Source of the DNA: an uncultured Eubacteriales bacterium
Lineage (GTDB): Bacteria; Bacillota; Clostridia; Christensenellales; Aristaeellaceae
DNA: 64,000 nucleotides
Reading direction: 5' to 3'
Assembly (NCBI GenBank): GCA_902765735.1
Contig: CACXBB010000002.1
Location: 1 to 64,000, forward strand
Shown: positions 46,336 through 54,838 of the stretch, in pieces
Position numbering within the stretch: position 1 is the stretch's first letter
How the letters are laid out: each line of letters starts with the position of its first letter
The notes under the pieces: generated by a model
Database searches by the model: none
The model's input: the letters and a program-made list of their open reading frames with translations, nothing else
What the model was told of the DNA's origin: nothing
Position numbers and translations under genes: made by a program

Positions 46336-47361
46336 ATGAAGAAAACAGCATCCCTGCTCATCGTGTTCATACTGGTCCTGACGATGATCCCCGCCATGGC
46401 GGAGGGTGAAAAGATCGCCGTCATCTGCGACCCGGTCGGCGTGAACGCCTTTTTGACCCAGGTTGTGGAGAAGGTCGAGGAGCTGGCCGGCACCTACGGC
46501 TACGAGTATCGCATCCTCGAGTGCCCCGACACCGACAAGTGGCAGGCCAGCTATGACGCCGCCGTGGCCGAGGAGTACGACCTGATCCTGGGCGTGGGCT
46601 GGCAGTCCGCCGAGTACGCCGCCGCCAAGGCCGCCGAGGTGGACGACAGCATCCGCTTCGCCGTCATCGACACCGACGCCGGCAGCGACAGCGTGGCCTC
46701 CTATAGCTACAACGAGGAGCAGGCCGCCTATCTGATGGGCGCGATGGCCGGCTACGCCTTCCCGAACGAGACGAAGTTCGGCTACATCGGCTGCTTCGAG
46801 GGCTCCGGCTCCTTCAAGTATCGCTGGGGCTTCATGGAGGGCGTCAAGTCCGTGGTGCCCGACGCCCAGATCACCTTCAACTACACCAACTCCTACAGCG
46901 ATCCCGCTCCGGCCTATGACTTCGCCAAGCAGCAGCAGGCGAAGGGCTGCACCTACATCTTCGGCGGCGCCGCAGCCTGCAACGAGGGCATCTTCAACGC
47001 CGCGCTGGAGCTGGCGGAGGAGGGTAAGTACATCTACTCCATCGGCCAGGATACCGACATGACCCGCGAGGAGAACCCCTACATACTGTCCTCCCAGCTC
47101 AAGAACACCGGCGTCACCGCAGGCATCATCATCGACGCCTTCTTCGCCGGCAACCTTGAGAACGGCCTGCACGTGCTGGAGATGAAGGACGGCGCCATCG
47201 GCGCGACCCACATCACCGCCGAGGGCAATTACCTCAACGCAGACATCATGACCGACGAGGTCATCGAGAAGTGCAAGGCCGTGGCCGACGCCATCGCCTC
47301 CGGCGAGCTGGTGCTCGAGATGCCCGCCTCCGAGGACGACTACACCTTCCCGATCTTCTGA
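46336..47361 (+). CDS. BMP-family nucleoside-binding protein, ABC transporter
   Basis: 341 residues, AAAGGAG 9 bases before the ATG. Signal peptide TASLLIVFILVLTMIPAMA-EG without lipobox. EEYDLILGVGWQSAEYAAAKA, FAVIDTDAG, EEQAAYLMGAMAGYAF and FGYIGCFEGSGSFKYRWGF are PnrA/BMP-family motifs, which bind purine nucleosides in characterised members. First gene of the operon with ATPase and two permeases. A 128-bp repeat follows its stop. Confidence 0.93.
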   Translation: MKKTASLLIVFILVLTMIPAMAEGEKIAVICDPVGVNAFLTQVVEKVEELAGTYGYEYRILECPDTDKWQASYDAAVAEEYDLILGVGWQSAEYAAAKAAEVDDSIRFAVIDTDAGSDSVASYSYNEEQAAYLMGAMAGYAFPNETKFGYIGCFEGSGSFKYRWGFMEGVKSVVPDAQITFNYTNSYSDPAPAYDFAKQQQAKGCTYIFGGAAACNEGIFNAALELAEEGKYIYSIGQDTDMTREENPYILSSQLKNTGVTAGIIIDAFFAGNLENGLHVLEMKDGAIGATHITAEGNYLNADIMTDEVIEKCKAVADAIASGELVLEMPASEDDYTFPIF

Positions 47362-47380
47362 TTGCAGACCGACGTCAACG

Positions 47381-47508
47381 GGGCTGTCTCAAAACGAGCC
47401 AATGTCGGGCAATTCATCGTAGGGGCGGCATTCATGCCGCCCGCGGACGCCATGAATGGCGTCCCTACGAAGTGATTGTATCGTAGGATCATCGTTTTGA
47501 GGCAGCCC
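47381..47508. repeat. 128-bp MITE-like element, copy 2
   Basis: Same length and layout as 23700-23827: terminal repeats GGGCTGTCTCAAAACG and CGTTTTGAGGCAGCCC around two palindromes with GTAGGGGCGGCATTCATGCC and GGACGCCATGAATGGCGTCC. Again it separates a binding-protein gene from the next transporter gene of the same operon. Confidence 0.9.
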
Positions 47509-47544
47509 TGTTTTCGGTGAAGCTGTACCCAAGGAGTGTGCGAT

Positions 47545-49053
47545 ATGGTTTTTGAAATGAAGCATATCACCAAGACCTACGACAGCGTCGTGGCGAACGA
47601 TGATGTCAGCCTGCATCTGAACCGGGGGGAGATCCTCTCCATCGTGGGGGAGAACGGCGCGGGCAAGTCCACGATCATGAAAATACTCTACGGGCTGGAA
47701 AAGCCGGATTCCGGGGAGATCGTCGTGGGCGGAAGGACGCAGCGCTTCAACAACCCCTCCGACGCCATGGCCGTGGGCATCGGCATGGTGCAGCAGCACT
47801 TCATGCTGTTCGAGCAGATGACCGTGGCGGAGAACATCGTGTTCAAGAACGAGCTCAAAAACGGGCCGTTCATGGACATGAACAAAACGGCGGAGACCGT
47901 GCGGCAGATCTCCGAGCGCTATGAACTCAAGATCGACCCGCTTGCGCGCATCGCCGACTGCCCCGTGGGGCTTCGGCAGCGCGTGGAGATATTGAAGATA
48001 CTCTACCAAAACGCCGAGATCATCATATTCGACGAGCCCAGCGCGGTGCTGACCCCGCTGGAGGTGGAGGCGCTGCTGGAGACCATCCGCGGCCTGGCCC
48101 GGGCGGGCAAGAGCATCGTGCTGATCACCCACAAATTGCAGGAGGTCATGGCCGTCTCCGACCGGGTGTACGTGATGCGCCAGGGCCGGGTGGTGGCCGA
48201 GCGCATGGCCGCAGACACCGACATCAGCGAACTTGCGATGCTGATGGTGGGCCACCCGCTGGCCAGCTATGAGATCGACCCGCCGAAACCGGGAGAAACG
48301 CTGCTGGAGACCAGGGGCCTGCGGCTCATGGAGAATGGCCGCGAGGTGCTTAAAGACATCAGCCTGCACGTGAACGCGGGGGAGATCGTGGGCATCGCGG
48401 GGGTCTCCGGCAACGGCCAGAGCGCGCTGATCCGCTGCATCACCGGCCTTGAGAAGTCCACGGGCGGACAGGTGCTGGTGGGCGGGGTGGACGTGACCAA
48501 CCGCTCCGTGCGCGAGATCCGGGACGCGGGGCTTGCGCACATCAGCGAGGACCGCTACGTCTGGGGCAGCGCCCCGGAGGGCACGCTGGAGGAGAACGCG
48601 CTGATGGCCCGGCAGGACGATAAGCCGTTCAGCAGCCGGGGCATCATCCGTCCCAGGGCCATCCGGGATTTCGCCGTGAGGCTCATACGGGACTTCAACG
48701 TGAAGGCGTCGTCACCGACCCAGAAGATGCGCGAGCTCTCCGGCGGCAACGCCCAGAAGCTGATCGTGGCCCGGGAGATGAGCCTGGACACGCCGGTGCT
48801 GATCTGCTGCGAGCCCACGCGGGGCATCGACATCGGCGCCATGGAGGCCATCCACAACCGCATGCTCCGGCGCCGGGAGGACGGCGCGGCCATACTGCTG
48901 GTGTCCTCGGAGCTGACGGAGATCATGAGCCTGTCCGACCGCATCTACGTGATCTTCGAGGGGCGCATCGTCGGGGAATTCGAGCGGGGCAGCATGGACG
49001 ACAGGCACCTGGGCCTTTTGATGGTGGGAGGTTCGATCGGGCATGAACAATGA
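47545..49053 (+). CDS. Nucleoside ABC transporter ATPase, two fused ATPase domains
   Basis: 502 residues from the ATG at 47545, 8 bases after AAGGAG. First domain: Walker [27 protein letters not shown], Walker [12 protein letters not shown]. Second domain: [12 protein letters not shown] (Walker A lacking the usual GKS), signature [16 protein letters not shown], Walker [12 protein letters not shown]. This is the YufO/NupA-type duplicated ATPase of BMP-dependent nucleoside importers. It overlaps the next gene by 11 bases. Confidence 0.94.
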   Translation: MVFEMKHITKTYDSVVANDDVSLHLNRGEILSIVGENGAGKSTIMKILYGLEKPDSGEIVVGGRTQRFNNPSDAMAVGIGMVQQHFMLFEQMTVAENIVFKNELKNGPFMDMNKTAETVRQISERYELKIDPLARIADCPVGLRQRVEILKILYQNAEIIIFDEPSAVLTPLEVEALLETIRGLARAGKSIVLITHKLQEVMAVSDRVYVMRQGRVVAERMAADTDISELAMLMVGHPLASYEIDPPKPGETLLETRGLRLMENGREVLKDISLHVNAGEIVGIAGVSGNGQSALIRCITGLEKSTGGQVLVGGVDVTNRSVREIRDAGLAHISEDRYVWGSAPEGTLEENALMARQDDKPFSSRGIIRPRAIRDFAVRLIRDFNVKASSPTQKMRELSGGNAQKLIVAREMSLDTPVLICCEPTRGIDIGAMEAIHNRMLRRREDGAAILLVSSELTEIMSLSDRIYVIFEGRIVGEFERGSMDDRHLGLLMVGGSIGHEQ

Positions 49054-50143
49054 GCGCAACTGGAGGCGGATGATGCTGGGGATCGTCGATACCGTCACCC
49101 AGCCGCTGATCGCCGTGCTGATCAGCTTCCTGCTGGGGGCGGTGGTGATCCTCGTGATCGGCAAGAACCCGCTGCTGGCCTACGGCGAGATGATCCGCGG
49201 CGCGTTCGGCAAGCAGGTCTACCTGATGAACACGTTGAAGCGCGCCACGCCCATCATCATGGGCGGCCTGGCGGTGTGCATGGCGTGGCGCAGCGGCTAC
49301 GAGGCCATGGGCGGCGAGGGTCAGATGATCCTGGGCGCGGTGGCGGCGGCGCTGGTGGGCTACTACCTGCCCGTGCCCGGGTGGCTGCGCATTCCCGCGG
49401 CCATGCTGGCCGCCGCGGCGGCGGGCGCGGTGTACTCGATGTTCTCCGGCTGGCTGTTCGATCGGTTTGACGTCACCTTCGTCATCTCCACGCTGATGCT
49501 GAACTACATCGCCAACTACTTCGCGGCGTACCTGTGCAACTATCCGCTGAGGGACCCGGAGGCCAACGTCTACCAGATGCAGAACGCCCAGACCGGCAAG
49601 CTGCCCGAGGACGTCACCCTGCCGCCGATCATGAAGGGGTGGGTGCACTGGGGCTTTGTGATCGCGGTGATCGCGGTGCTCGTCACCTGGTTCCTGTTCA
49701 AGAAGACCAGCTTCGGCTACAAGAGCCGCATGGGCGGCCTGAACCCCCGGTTCGCGCTGTACGGCGGCATCGACGCGCGGAGGATGCTCTACCTGGTGCT
49801 GGCGCTCTCCGGCGTGATGGCGGGGCTGGGCGGCTCCTTTGAGGTGCTGGGCAGCAAGAGCCGGTACGTGGACCAGATGATCTTCTCCACCGGCTACGCC
49901 TGGACCGGCATGGTGGCGGCGCTGCTGGCCAACATGAACCCCATCGGCACGCTGCTGGCCTCGATACTGCTGGCGGGGCTGGCCGTGGGCGGCAGCACCA
50001 TGATGCTCAACATGGACATCCCGCTGGAGGTGTGCAACATCATCGAGGGCATCATTACGCTGTTCATGAGCGCCCGGATGATCCGCATCGCCGCGGGCAA
50101 CGTGCGCAGGCGCAGGCTGGCGAAGGGAGGCGGGGAGACATGA
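49043..50143 (+). CDS. Nucleoside ABC transporter permease 1 (YufP type)
   Basis: 366 residues, about ten hydrophobic segments. PLLAYGEMIRGAFG, AWRSGYEAMGGEGQMILGA and STLMLNYIANYFAAYL are typical of BPD_transp_2 permeases in BMP systems; the insert with VYQMQNAQTGKLPEDVTLPP faces outward. Start overlaps the ATPase gene; stop overlaps the second permease (ATGA). Confidence 0.92.
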   Translation: MNNERNWRRMMLGIVDTVTQPLIAVLISFLLGAVVILVIGKNPLLAYGEMIRGAFGKQVYLMNTLKRATPIIMGGLAVCMAWRSGYEAMGGEGQMILGAVAAALVGYYLPVPGWLRIPAAMLAAAAAGAVYSMFSGWLFDRFDVTFVISTLMLNYIANYFAAYLCNYPLRDPEANVYQMQNAQTGKLPEDVTLPPIMKGWVHWGFVIAVIAVLVTWFLFKKTSFGYKSRMGGLNPRFALYGGIDARRMLYLVLALSGVMAGLGGSFEVLGSKSRYVDQMIFSTGYAWTGMVAALLANMNPIGTLLASILLAGLAVGGSTMMLNMDIPLEVCNIIEGIITLFMSARMIRIAAGNVRRRRLAKGGGET

Positions 50144-51042
50144 CGTATCTTGCGCAGGTGATCAACTCCACCATCCGCGAGATCACCCCGATTTTGCTGG
50201 TGGCGCTGTGCGCGGGCGTGTGCAGCAAGGTGCAGGTGTTCAACATCGCCCTGGAGGGCACGCTGCTGATGAGCTCGTTCTTCGCCTTTTTGACCCACTA
50301 CTTCCTGCACAACATCTTCCTGTCGGTGGCGGTGGCGATGGCCGTCGCCATGGGCATGACGCTGATCATGTCCACCTTCATCGTGCGGTTGAAGGGCCAG
50401 CCGATGATCGTCGGCATGGCGTTAAACACCTTCGCCCGGGGCTTTACGACGTTTCTTCTGTCGGTCATATTCAAGACGAAGGGCGCGGTGAACCCCTCCG
50501 ATCTGAAGGGACTGACCAAGTTCGACCTGCCGGTCATAAGGAGGATACCGTTCCTCTCCACGGTGTTCGGGTCCCTGACGGTCATCGACTACCTGGCCTT
50601 TGTGCTGGCGGTGGTGATGTTTATCATCATGTACCGCACGGTGATCGGCTTCAGGCTTCGGGCGCTGGGCATCAACAAGAGCGCCGCGAGCAGCCTGGGC
50701 ATCAACGTGCCCCGCTACCAGATCCTGGCCACCACGCTGTCCGGCAGCATGATCGGCCTGGCCGGGTGCCTGCTGACCCTGGGCCGCAACGCCATGTTCA
50801 TACAGGATATCTCCGGTGCGCGGGGCTACGTGGCGCTGGCGGCCAACAACCTGTGCAAGGGCCATCCGCTGGGCGCGATGATCTCCAGCGCGCTGTTCGG
50901 CTTCACCACGGCGCTGGCCCGCAGTTTGCAGGGCACCGCCATACGGCAGCAGCTTCTCCAGTGCATTCCCTATATCGCCACCATCGCGGCCATGGCGTTC
51001 TACAACGCCTACGCCCGGGCGAAGGCCAACAGAAAACTGTAA
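50140..51042 (+). CDS. Nucleoside ABC transporter permease 2 (YufQ type)
   Basis: 300 residues from the ATG at 50140, which overlaps the previous stop. NIALEGTLLMSSFFAF is the conserved NIGxEG-type motif; GFRLRALGINKSAASSLGIN and SGARGYVALAANNLCKGHP are typical cytoplasmic loops. It pairs with permease 1. Confidence 0.92.
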   Translation: MTYLAQVINSTIREITPILLVALCAGVCSKVQVFNIALEGTLLMSSFFAFLTHYFLHNIFLSVAVAMAVAMGMTLIMSTFIVRLKGQPMIVGMALNTFARGFTTFLLSVIFKTKGAVNPSDLKGLTKFDLPVIRRIPFLSTVFGSLTVIDYLAFVLAVVMFIIMYRTVIGFRLRALGINKSAASSLGINVPRYQILATTLSGSMIGLAGCLLTLGRNAMFIQDISGARGYVALAANNLCKGHPLGAMISSALFGFTTALARSLQGTAIRQQLLQCIPYIATIAAMAFYNAYARAKANRKL

Positions 51043-51064
51043 ATACGATTTGGAGGAAACAGAT

Positions 51065-52309
51065 ATGAGCATCATCAGAGACATAAGCCTCGCGCCGTCG
51101 GGCGAGGACAAGATCGAGTGGGTACGGCGCAACTGCCCGCTCTTAAGGAGCCTGGAGGAGGACTTTACAAGGGACAAGCCCTTCGCGGGCAGGCGCATCG
51201 CGCTGTCCATCCACCTGGAGGCCAAGACCGCCTACCTGTGCAAGGTGCTGGCCGCCGGCGGGGCGGAGATGTACATCACCGGGTCCAACCCGCTGTCCAC
51301 CCAGGACGACGTGGCCGCGGCGCTGGTCAAGGCGGGCCTGAACGTATTCGCCTGGCACGGCGCGACCGAGGCCGAATACTTCGCCCACATCCGCGAGACC
51401 CTTTCTCACCACGCGAACATCATCATCGACGACGGCGGCGACCTGGTGCACATGCTGCACACGGAGATGACGGACGAGCTGCCCTACGTGATCGGCGGCT
51501 GCGAGGAGACCACCACCGGCATCGTCCGGCTGATCGCCATGAACAAGGCGGGCAAGCTGCGCTTCCCCATGGTGAAGGTCAACAACGCCGATTGCAAACA
51601 CCTGTTCGACAACCGCTACGGCACCGGCCAGTCCGTGTGGGACGGCATCAACCGCACCACGAACCTGATCGTGGCCGGCAAGACCGTGGTGGTCGCGGGC
51701 TACGGCTGGTGCGGCAAGGGCGTCGCCATGCGCGCGAAGGGCCTGGGGGCGAAGGTCGTGGTGACGGAGGTGAACCCCATCAGGGCCATCGAGGCGTACA
51801 TGGACGGCTTCGAGGTCATGCCGATGCGCGAGGCCGCGAAGCTGGGCGACCTGTTCGTGACGGTCACCGGCTGCGCCGGCGTCATCACGGAGCCGGACTT
51901 CATGGAGATGAAGGAGGGCGCGGTGCTCTGCAACGCCGGTCACTTCGACGTGGAGGTGGACATGAAGCGCCTGCGCGAGATCGCCACCGACATCCGGGAG
52001 ATGCGGCACAACATCATGGGCTACACGCTGCCCAACGGACGGCACGTGTATGTGCTGGCGGAGGGCCGGCTGGTGAACCTGGCCGCGGGTGACGGGCACC
52101 CGGCGGAGATCATGGACATGAGCTTCGCGATCCAGGCGCTGAGCGCCAAGTACCTGGTGGAGCACGCGGGCAGGCTGACCGAGATGCTGATCGACGTCCC
52201 CGCGGAGGTGGACATGGAGGTCGCCAACCGCAAGCTCAGGTTCCTCGGAATCAGCATCGACTGCCTGACGCCCGAGCAGGAGGACTATCTGAACAACTCT
52301 GCGATCTGA
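51065..52309 (+). CDS. ahcY: S-adenosylhomocysteinase family enzyme (possibly S-inosylhomocysteine hydrolase)
   Basis: 414 residues, TGGAGG upstream; the length and the C-terminus TPEQEDYLNNSAI fit the archaeal/Thermotoga-type short form. ALSIHLEAKTAYL, IIIDDGGDLVHML, GGCEETTTGIVRL and VKVNNADCKHLFDNRYGTG carry the substrate and catalytic Asp, Glu, Lys, Asp and Asn; VVVAGYGWCGKGVAMRA binds NAD. It is co-directional with the nucleoside importer and near an MtaD/DadD deaminase; in methanogens that pairing goes with use of S-inosylhomocysteine. Whether that holds here is inference. Confidence 0.92.
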   Translation: MSIIRDISLAPSGEDKIEWVRRNCPLLRSLEEDFTRDKPFAGRRIALSIHLEAKTAYLCKVLAAGGAEMYITGSNPLSTQDDVAAALVKAGLNVFAWHGATEAEYFAHIRETLSHHANIIIDDGGDLVHMLHTEMTDELPYVIGGCEETTTGIVRLIAMNKAGKLRFPMVKVNNADCKHLFDNRYGTGQSVWDGINRTTNLIVAGKTVVVAGYGWCGKGVAMRAKGLGAKVVVTEVNPIRAIEAYMDGFEVMPMREAAKLGDLFVTVTGCAGVITEPDFMEMKEGAVLCNAGHFDVEVDMKRLREIATDIREMRHNIMGYTLPNGRHVYVLAEGRLVNLAAGDGHPAEIMDMSFAIQALSAKYLVEHAGRLTEMLIDVPAEVDMEVANRKLRFLGISIDCLTPEQEDYLNNSAI

Positions 52310-52315
52310 TGAAAA

Positions 52316-52354
52316 AACGCCGGTCGGGGCATTATCGTCGCCCCGGCCGGCGTT
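52316..52354. terminator. Terminator hairpin after the SahH gene
   Basis: A 15-bp stem AACGCCGGTCGGGGC / GCCCCGGCCGGCGTT (one wobble), loop of 9. The A-tract lies on the left, so the T-tract is on the minus-strand transcript; on the plus strand only GTTCTGATG follows. Termination of the + operon may be partial. Confidence 0.65.
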
Positions 52355-52372
52355 CTGATGAGGAAGGGAAGC

Positions 52373-53233
52373 ATGCTCAAGGTCACCTATTTCGGAACGA
52401 CGGCGCTGCTGTTTGACGACGGAACCGACCAGGTTCTGTTTGACGCCCACGTGACCCGGCCCTCCCTGGTCAGGTATCTTCTGGGCGTCAAGGTCGGCAC
52501 GGACGCCGCGCTGTGCGACAGGCTGATTGCAGCGCACAAAATCGACAGGCTGCGGGCTATATTCATCTCCCATACGCACCACGACCACGTGATGGACGCG
52601 CCGTACATCGCCAACAGGTGCGGGGCGACCGTGTACGGGAGCGCGTCCGCAAAAAACGTCGCCCTCGGCGGCGGGGTGCCGGAGGCGAGGACGGTGGTGT
52701 TTGAGCACGGGAGCCGGTTTGACGTGGGCGGGTACGGTATCCGAATCCTTAAATCGCTTCACTCAAAGCCCACCGTGCTCAACAACGACCTGGGCGTGCC
52801 GATCACAGCGCCCCTCAAACAGCCCGCGAGGCTTCGGGATTATAGGGAGGGCGGCTCCTACGACTTCTATGTGGAGTGCGGGAGGATGCGGGTGCTGATC
52901 CGCCCCAGCTTCAACTACATCGAGGGACAGCTGGACGGCCTGCCGGCGGACGTGCTGTTCCTGGGCGTGGCGGGGCTTTCGAAGGCCGACGCCGCCACCG
53001 AGGCGCGGTTCTTTGCGGAGACGGTGGAAAGGACCGGCGCGAAGCTGGTCATCCCCATCCACTGGGACAACTTCTTTGCGCCGCTGGAGCAACCGGTCAG
53101 GGGCATGCCGCGGCTGATCGAGAGGACCGATGTGGTTTTTCACAGGCTGGCGCGATACTGCGCGGCGCACGGCGTGAACTGCCTCATACAGCATCCGCTG
53201 ACGAGCATTGAATTGGGAGGAATGAATCTGTGA
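52373..53233 (+). CDS. MBL-fold metallo-hydrolase
   Basis: 286 residues from the ATG at 52373 (AGGAAGGG 4-11 bases upstream), rather than the ATG at 52358. AIFISHTHHDHVMDAPYI is the HxHxDH zinc motif; LKSLHSKPTVLNND supplies a further His and LVIPIHWDNFFAP the last one. These suggest a cytosolic hydrolase of the YtkL/UlaG-like group. The stop overlaps the following GTG start. Role in the adjacent nucleoside pathway unproven. Confidence 0.85.
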   Translation: MLKVTYFGTTALLFDDGTDQVLFDAHVTRPSLVRYLLGVKVGTDAALCDRLIAAHKIDRLRAIFISHTHHDHVMDAPYIANRCGATVYGSASAKNVALGGGVPEARTVVFEHGSRFDVGGYGIRILKSLHSKPTVLNNDLGVPITAPLKQPARLRDYREGGSYDFYVECGRMRVLIRPSFNYIEGQLDGLPADVLFLGVAGLSKADAATEARFFAETVERTGAKLVIPIHWDNFFAPLEQPVRGMPRLIERTDVVFHRLARYCAAHGVNCLIQHPLTSIELGGMNL

Positions 53234-54018
53234 AGAGAGAACTTGGCATCGCCCGGTGCGGCCTGGCCTGCTGCCTCTGCTCGGAGAATGTCGCCTGCAA
53301 GGGCTGCAGGCGGGACGGGTTTCTGGAGCTGTCCTGGTGCAAGGACGCGGAATGGTGCGAGAACCGAAGGTGTGTGATCGACAAGAAGCTGAGGGGCTGC
53401 TACGAATGTGAACCCGCCGAATGCCGCAAGGGGCTCTACGCCGAAAAGATCAAGGCGCGCGCCTTTGCGGAGTTCGCCCACAGGTACGGCGTGGAGGCGC
53501 TGCTCGACTGCCTGGAGCGCAACGAGCAGAAGGGCATCGTGTACCACCGCGAGGGGATCATGGGGGATTACGACGATTTTGACGACCTGGAGGCGCTGAT
53601 CGACTTCATCCGCACGGGTCATCGCGCGACGGGCGTGAAGATCGAACACGTCGCCATGTACGTGAACGACCTGGAGCGCGCCCGGGATTTCTTCGTCAGA
53701 TACCTCGGCGGGGAATCGAACGAGGGCTATCACAACAGGACCACGGTCTTCCGCTCCTACTTCATCCGCTTTGACGGCGGCCCCCGCCTGGAGCTCATGA
53801 CGAAGCCCGGCCTTTCCGACCCGGAAAAGCCGCTGAACCGCACCGGCTACGCCCACATCGCCTTTTCCGTGGGCAGCAGGGCGCGGGTGGACGCGCTCAC
53901 CGAGGCGCTGCGGTCGGCGGGCTATGAGGTCGTCGGCGGCCCGCGCACCACGGGCGACGGGTACTATGAGAGCTGTATCGTGGCCATAGAGGGCAATCAG
54001 ATCGAGATCACGGAATGA
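53230..54018 (+). CDS. DUF3795-like cysteine-rich domain fused to a VOC/glyoxalase domain
   Basis: 262 residues from the GTG at 53230, overlapping the MBL gene stop; GGGAGG lies inside that gene. Residues 1-70 hold many cysteines (ARCGLACCLCSENVACKGC; CENRRCVIDKKLRGCYECEP), as in DUF3795 proteins that probably bind metal. Residues 135-262 form a VOC domain: KIEHVAMYVNDLERARDFF, then YAHIAFSVGSRARVDAL and the end VAIEGNQIEITE. Fusion of the two is uncommon to my knowledge. Function unknown; a metal-dependent lyase or sensor is conceivable. Confidence 0.8.
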   Translation: MKRELGIARCGLACCLCSENVACKGCRRDGFLELSWCKDAEWCENRRCVIDKKLRGCYECEPAECRKGLYAEKIKARAFAEFAHRYGVEALLDCLERNEQKGIVYHREGIMGDYDDFDDLEALIDFIRTGHRATGVKIEHVAMYVNDLERARDFFVRYLGGESNEGYHNRTTVFRSYFIRFDGGPRLELMTKPGLSDPEKPLNRTGYAHIAFSVGSRARVDALTEALRSAGYEVVGGPRTTGDGYYESCIVAIEGNQIEITE

Positions 54019-54019
54019 T

Positions 54020-54787
54020 TTATCCCCACGGGGAGACGTACTCCTGCCCGGCCAGCTTCACGCACAGCTCCAGCATCGGCATAAGCGCCTCCTTGCCCCA
54101 GTTCCGGCGGTCATACGCATCGGGGTCCGCCAGGCTGTCCGTGACATAGAGGAACTGTCCGAACTGCGCGCGGCGAAACTCGGCGCACGCGGCAAGCGCG
54201 GAGCACTGCATGTCCACCACGCCGCAGCCCTCGGAGCGCGCACGGCGGACCTTGTCGATGGTCTCGCGGTAGATCGCGTCCGTGGTCCAGACGTCGGCGT
54301 CGGTGTACGCGATGCCCTCGGCGTCAAAGACGTTCCGGATCATCTGCTGCACGCCGTCGTCCGGATAGCTCCAGCGTCCCGGCGGTATGTAGTGATAGGA
54401 GGTGCCCTCGTCCCTGAGCGCGCGGCTGGGGACCACCAGGGCGTTCTCGGGCAGATCGACCAGCGCGCCGCAGGAGGCGACGGAGATCACCCGCTCCGCG
54501 CCGTATGCAATCAGCCAGTCCATGAGCTGCACGGCCACGGGCGCGCCGATGGGCGCCTGGCACAGGCAGGCGGTGTCGGAGATGCGGTAGACGGGATAGT
54601 CCTTGGTGACGGTCTCGTAGGTGGCGATGACGGGGAGGCCGCGCCCGGCGGCGTAGCTGTCCACCGCGTCGCCCACGAAGGGAAACGCCACGCAGGGCGG
54701 GAAATGGATGCCGAGATCATGCTGATCCGGCTGGAACATCGCCTTGGAGGCGTAATCGTATTCGATGATCGGATAGGAAGAGGGCAT
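54020..54787 (-). CDS. Nucleoside phosphorylase-superfamily protein (PF01048-like)
   Basis: 255 residues from the ATG at 54787, with AAAGGATG upstream; a GTG at 54796 is the alternative. GAPVAVQLMDWLIAYGAERVISVASCGAL and VVPSRALRDEGTSYHY fit uridine/purine phosphorylases of the hexameric class. The ribose-binding signature, normally MExA/MEsa, reads VVDMQCSALAA, with Gln for Glu, so catalysis may be changed. Convergent with the DUF3795-VOC gene (1-base gap). Confidence 0.78.
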   Translation of the reverse strand: MPSSYPIIEYDYASKAMFQPDQHDLGIHFPPCVAFPFVGDAVDSYAAGRGLPVIATYETVTKDYPVYRISDTACLCQAPIGAPVAVQLMDWLIAYGAERVISVASCGALVDLPENALVVPSRALRDEGTSYHYIPPGRWSYPDDGVQQMIRNVFDAEGIAYTDADVWTTDAIYRETIDKVRRARSEGCGVVDMQCSALAACAEFRRAQFGQFLYVTDSLADPDAYDRRNWGKEALMPMLELCVKLAGQEYVSPWG

Positions 54788-54838
54788 CGGCAGCACATCC
54801 TTTCATGCGCGCGCGCCCGGGCGGGGCGTCGGTCGCGC

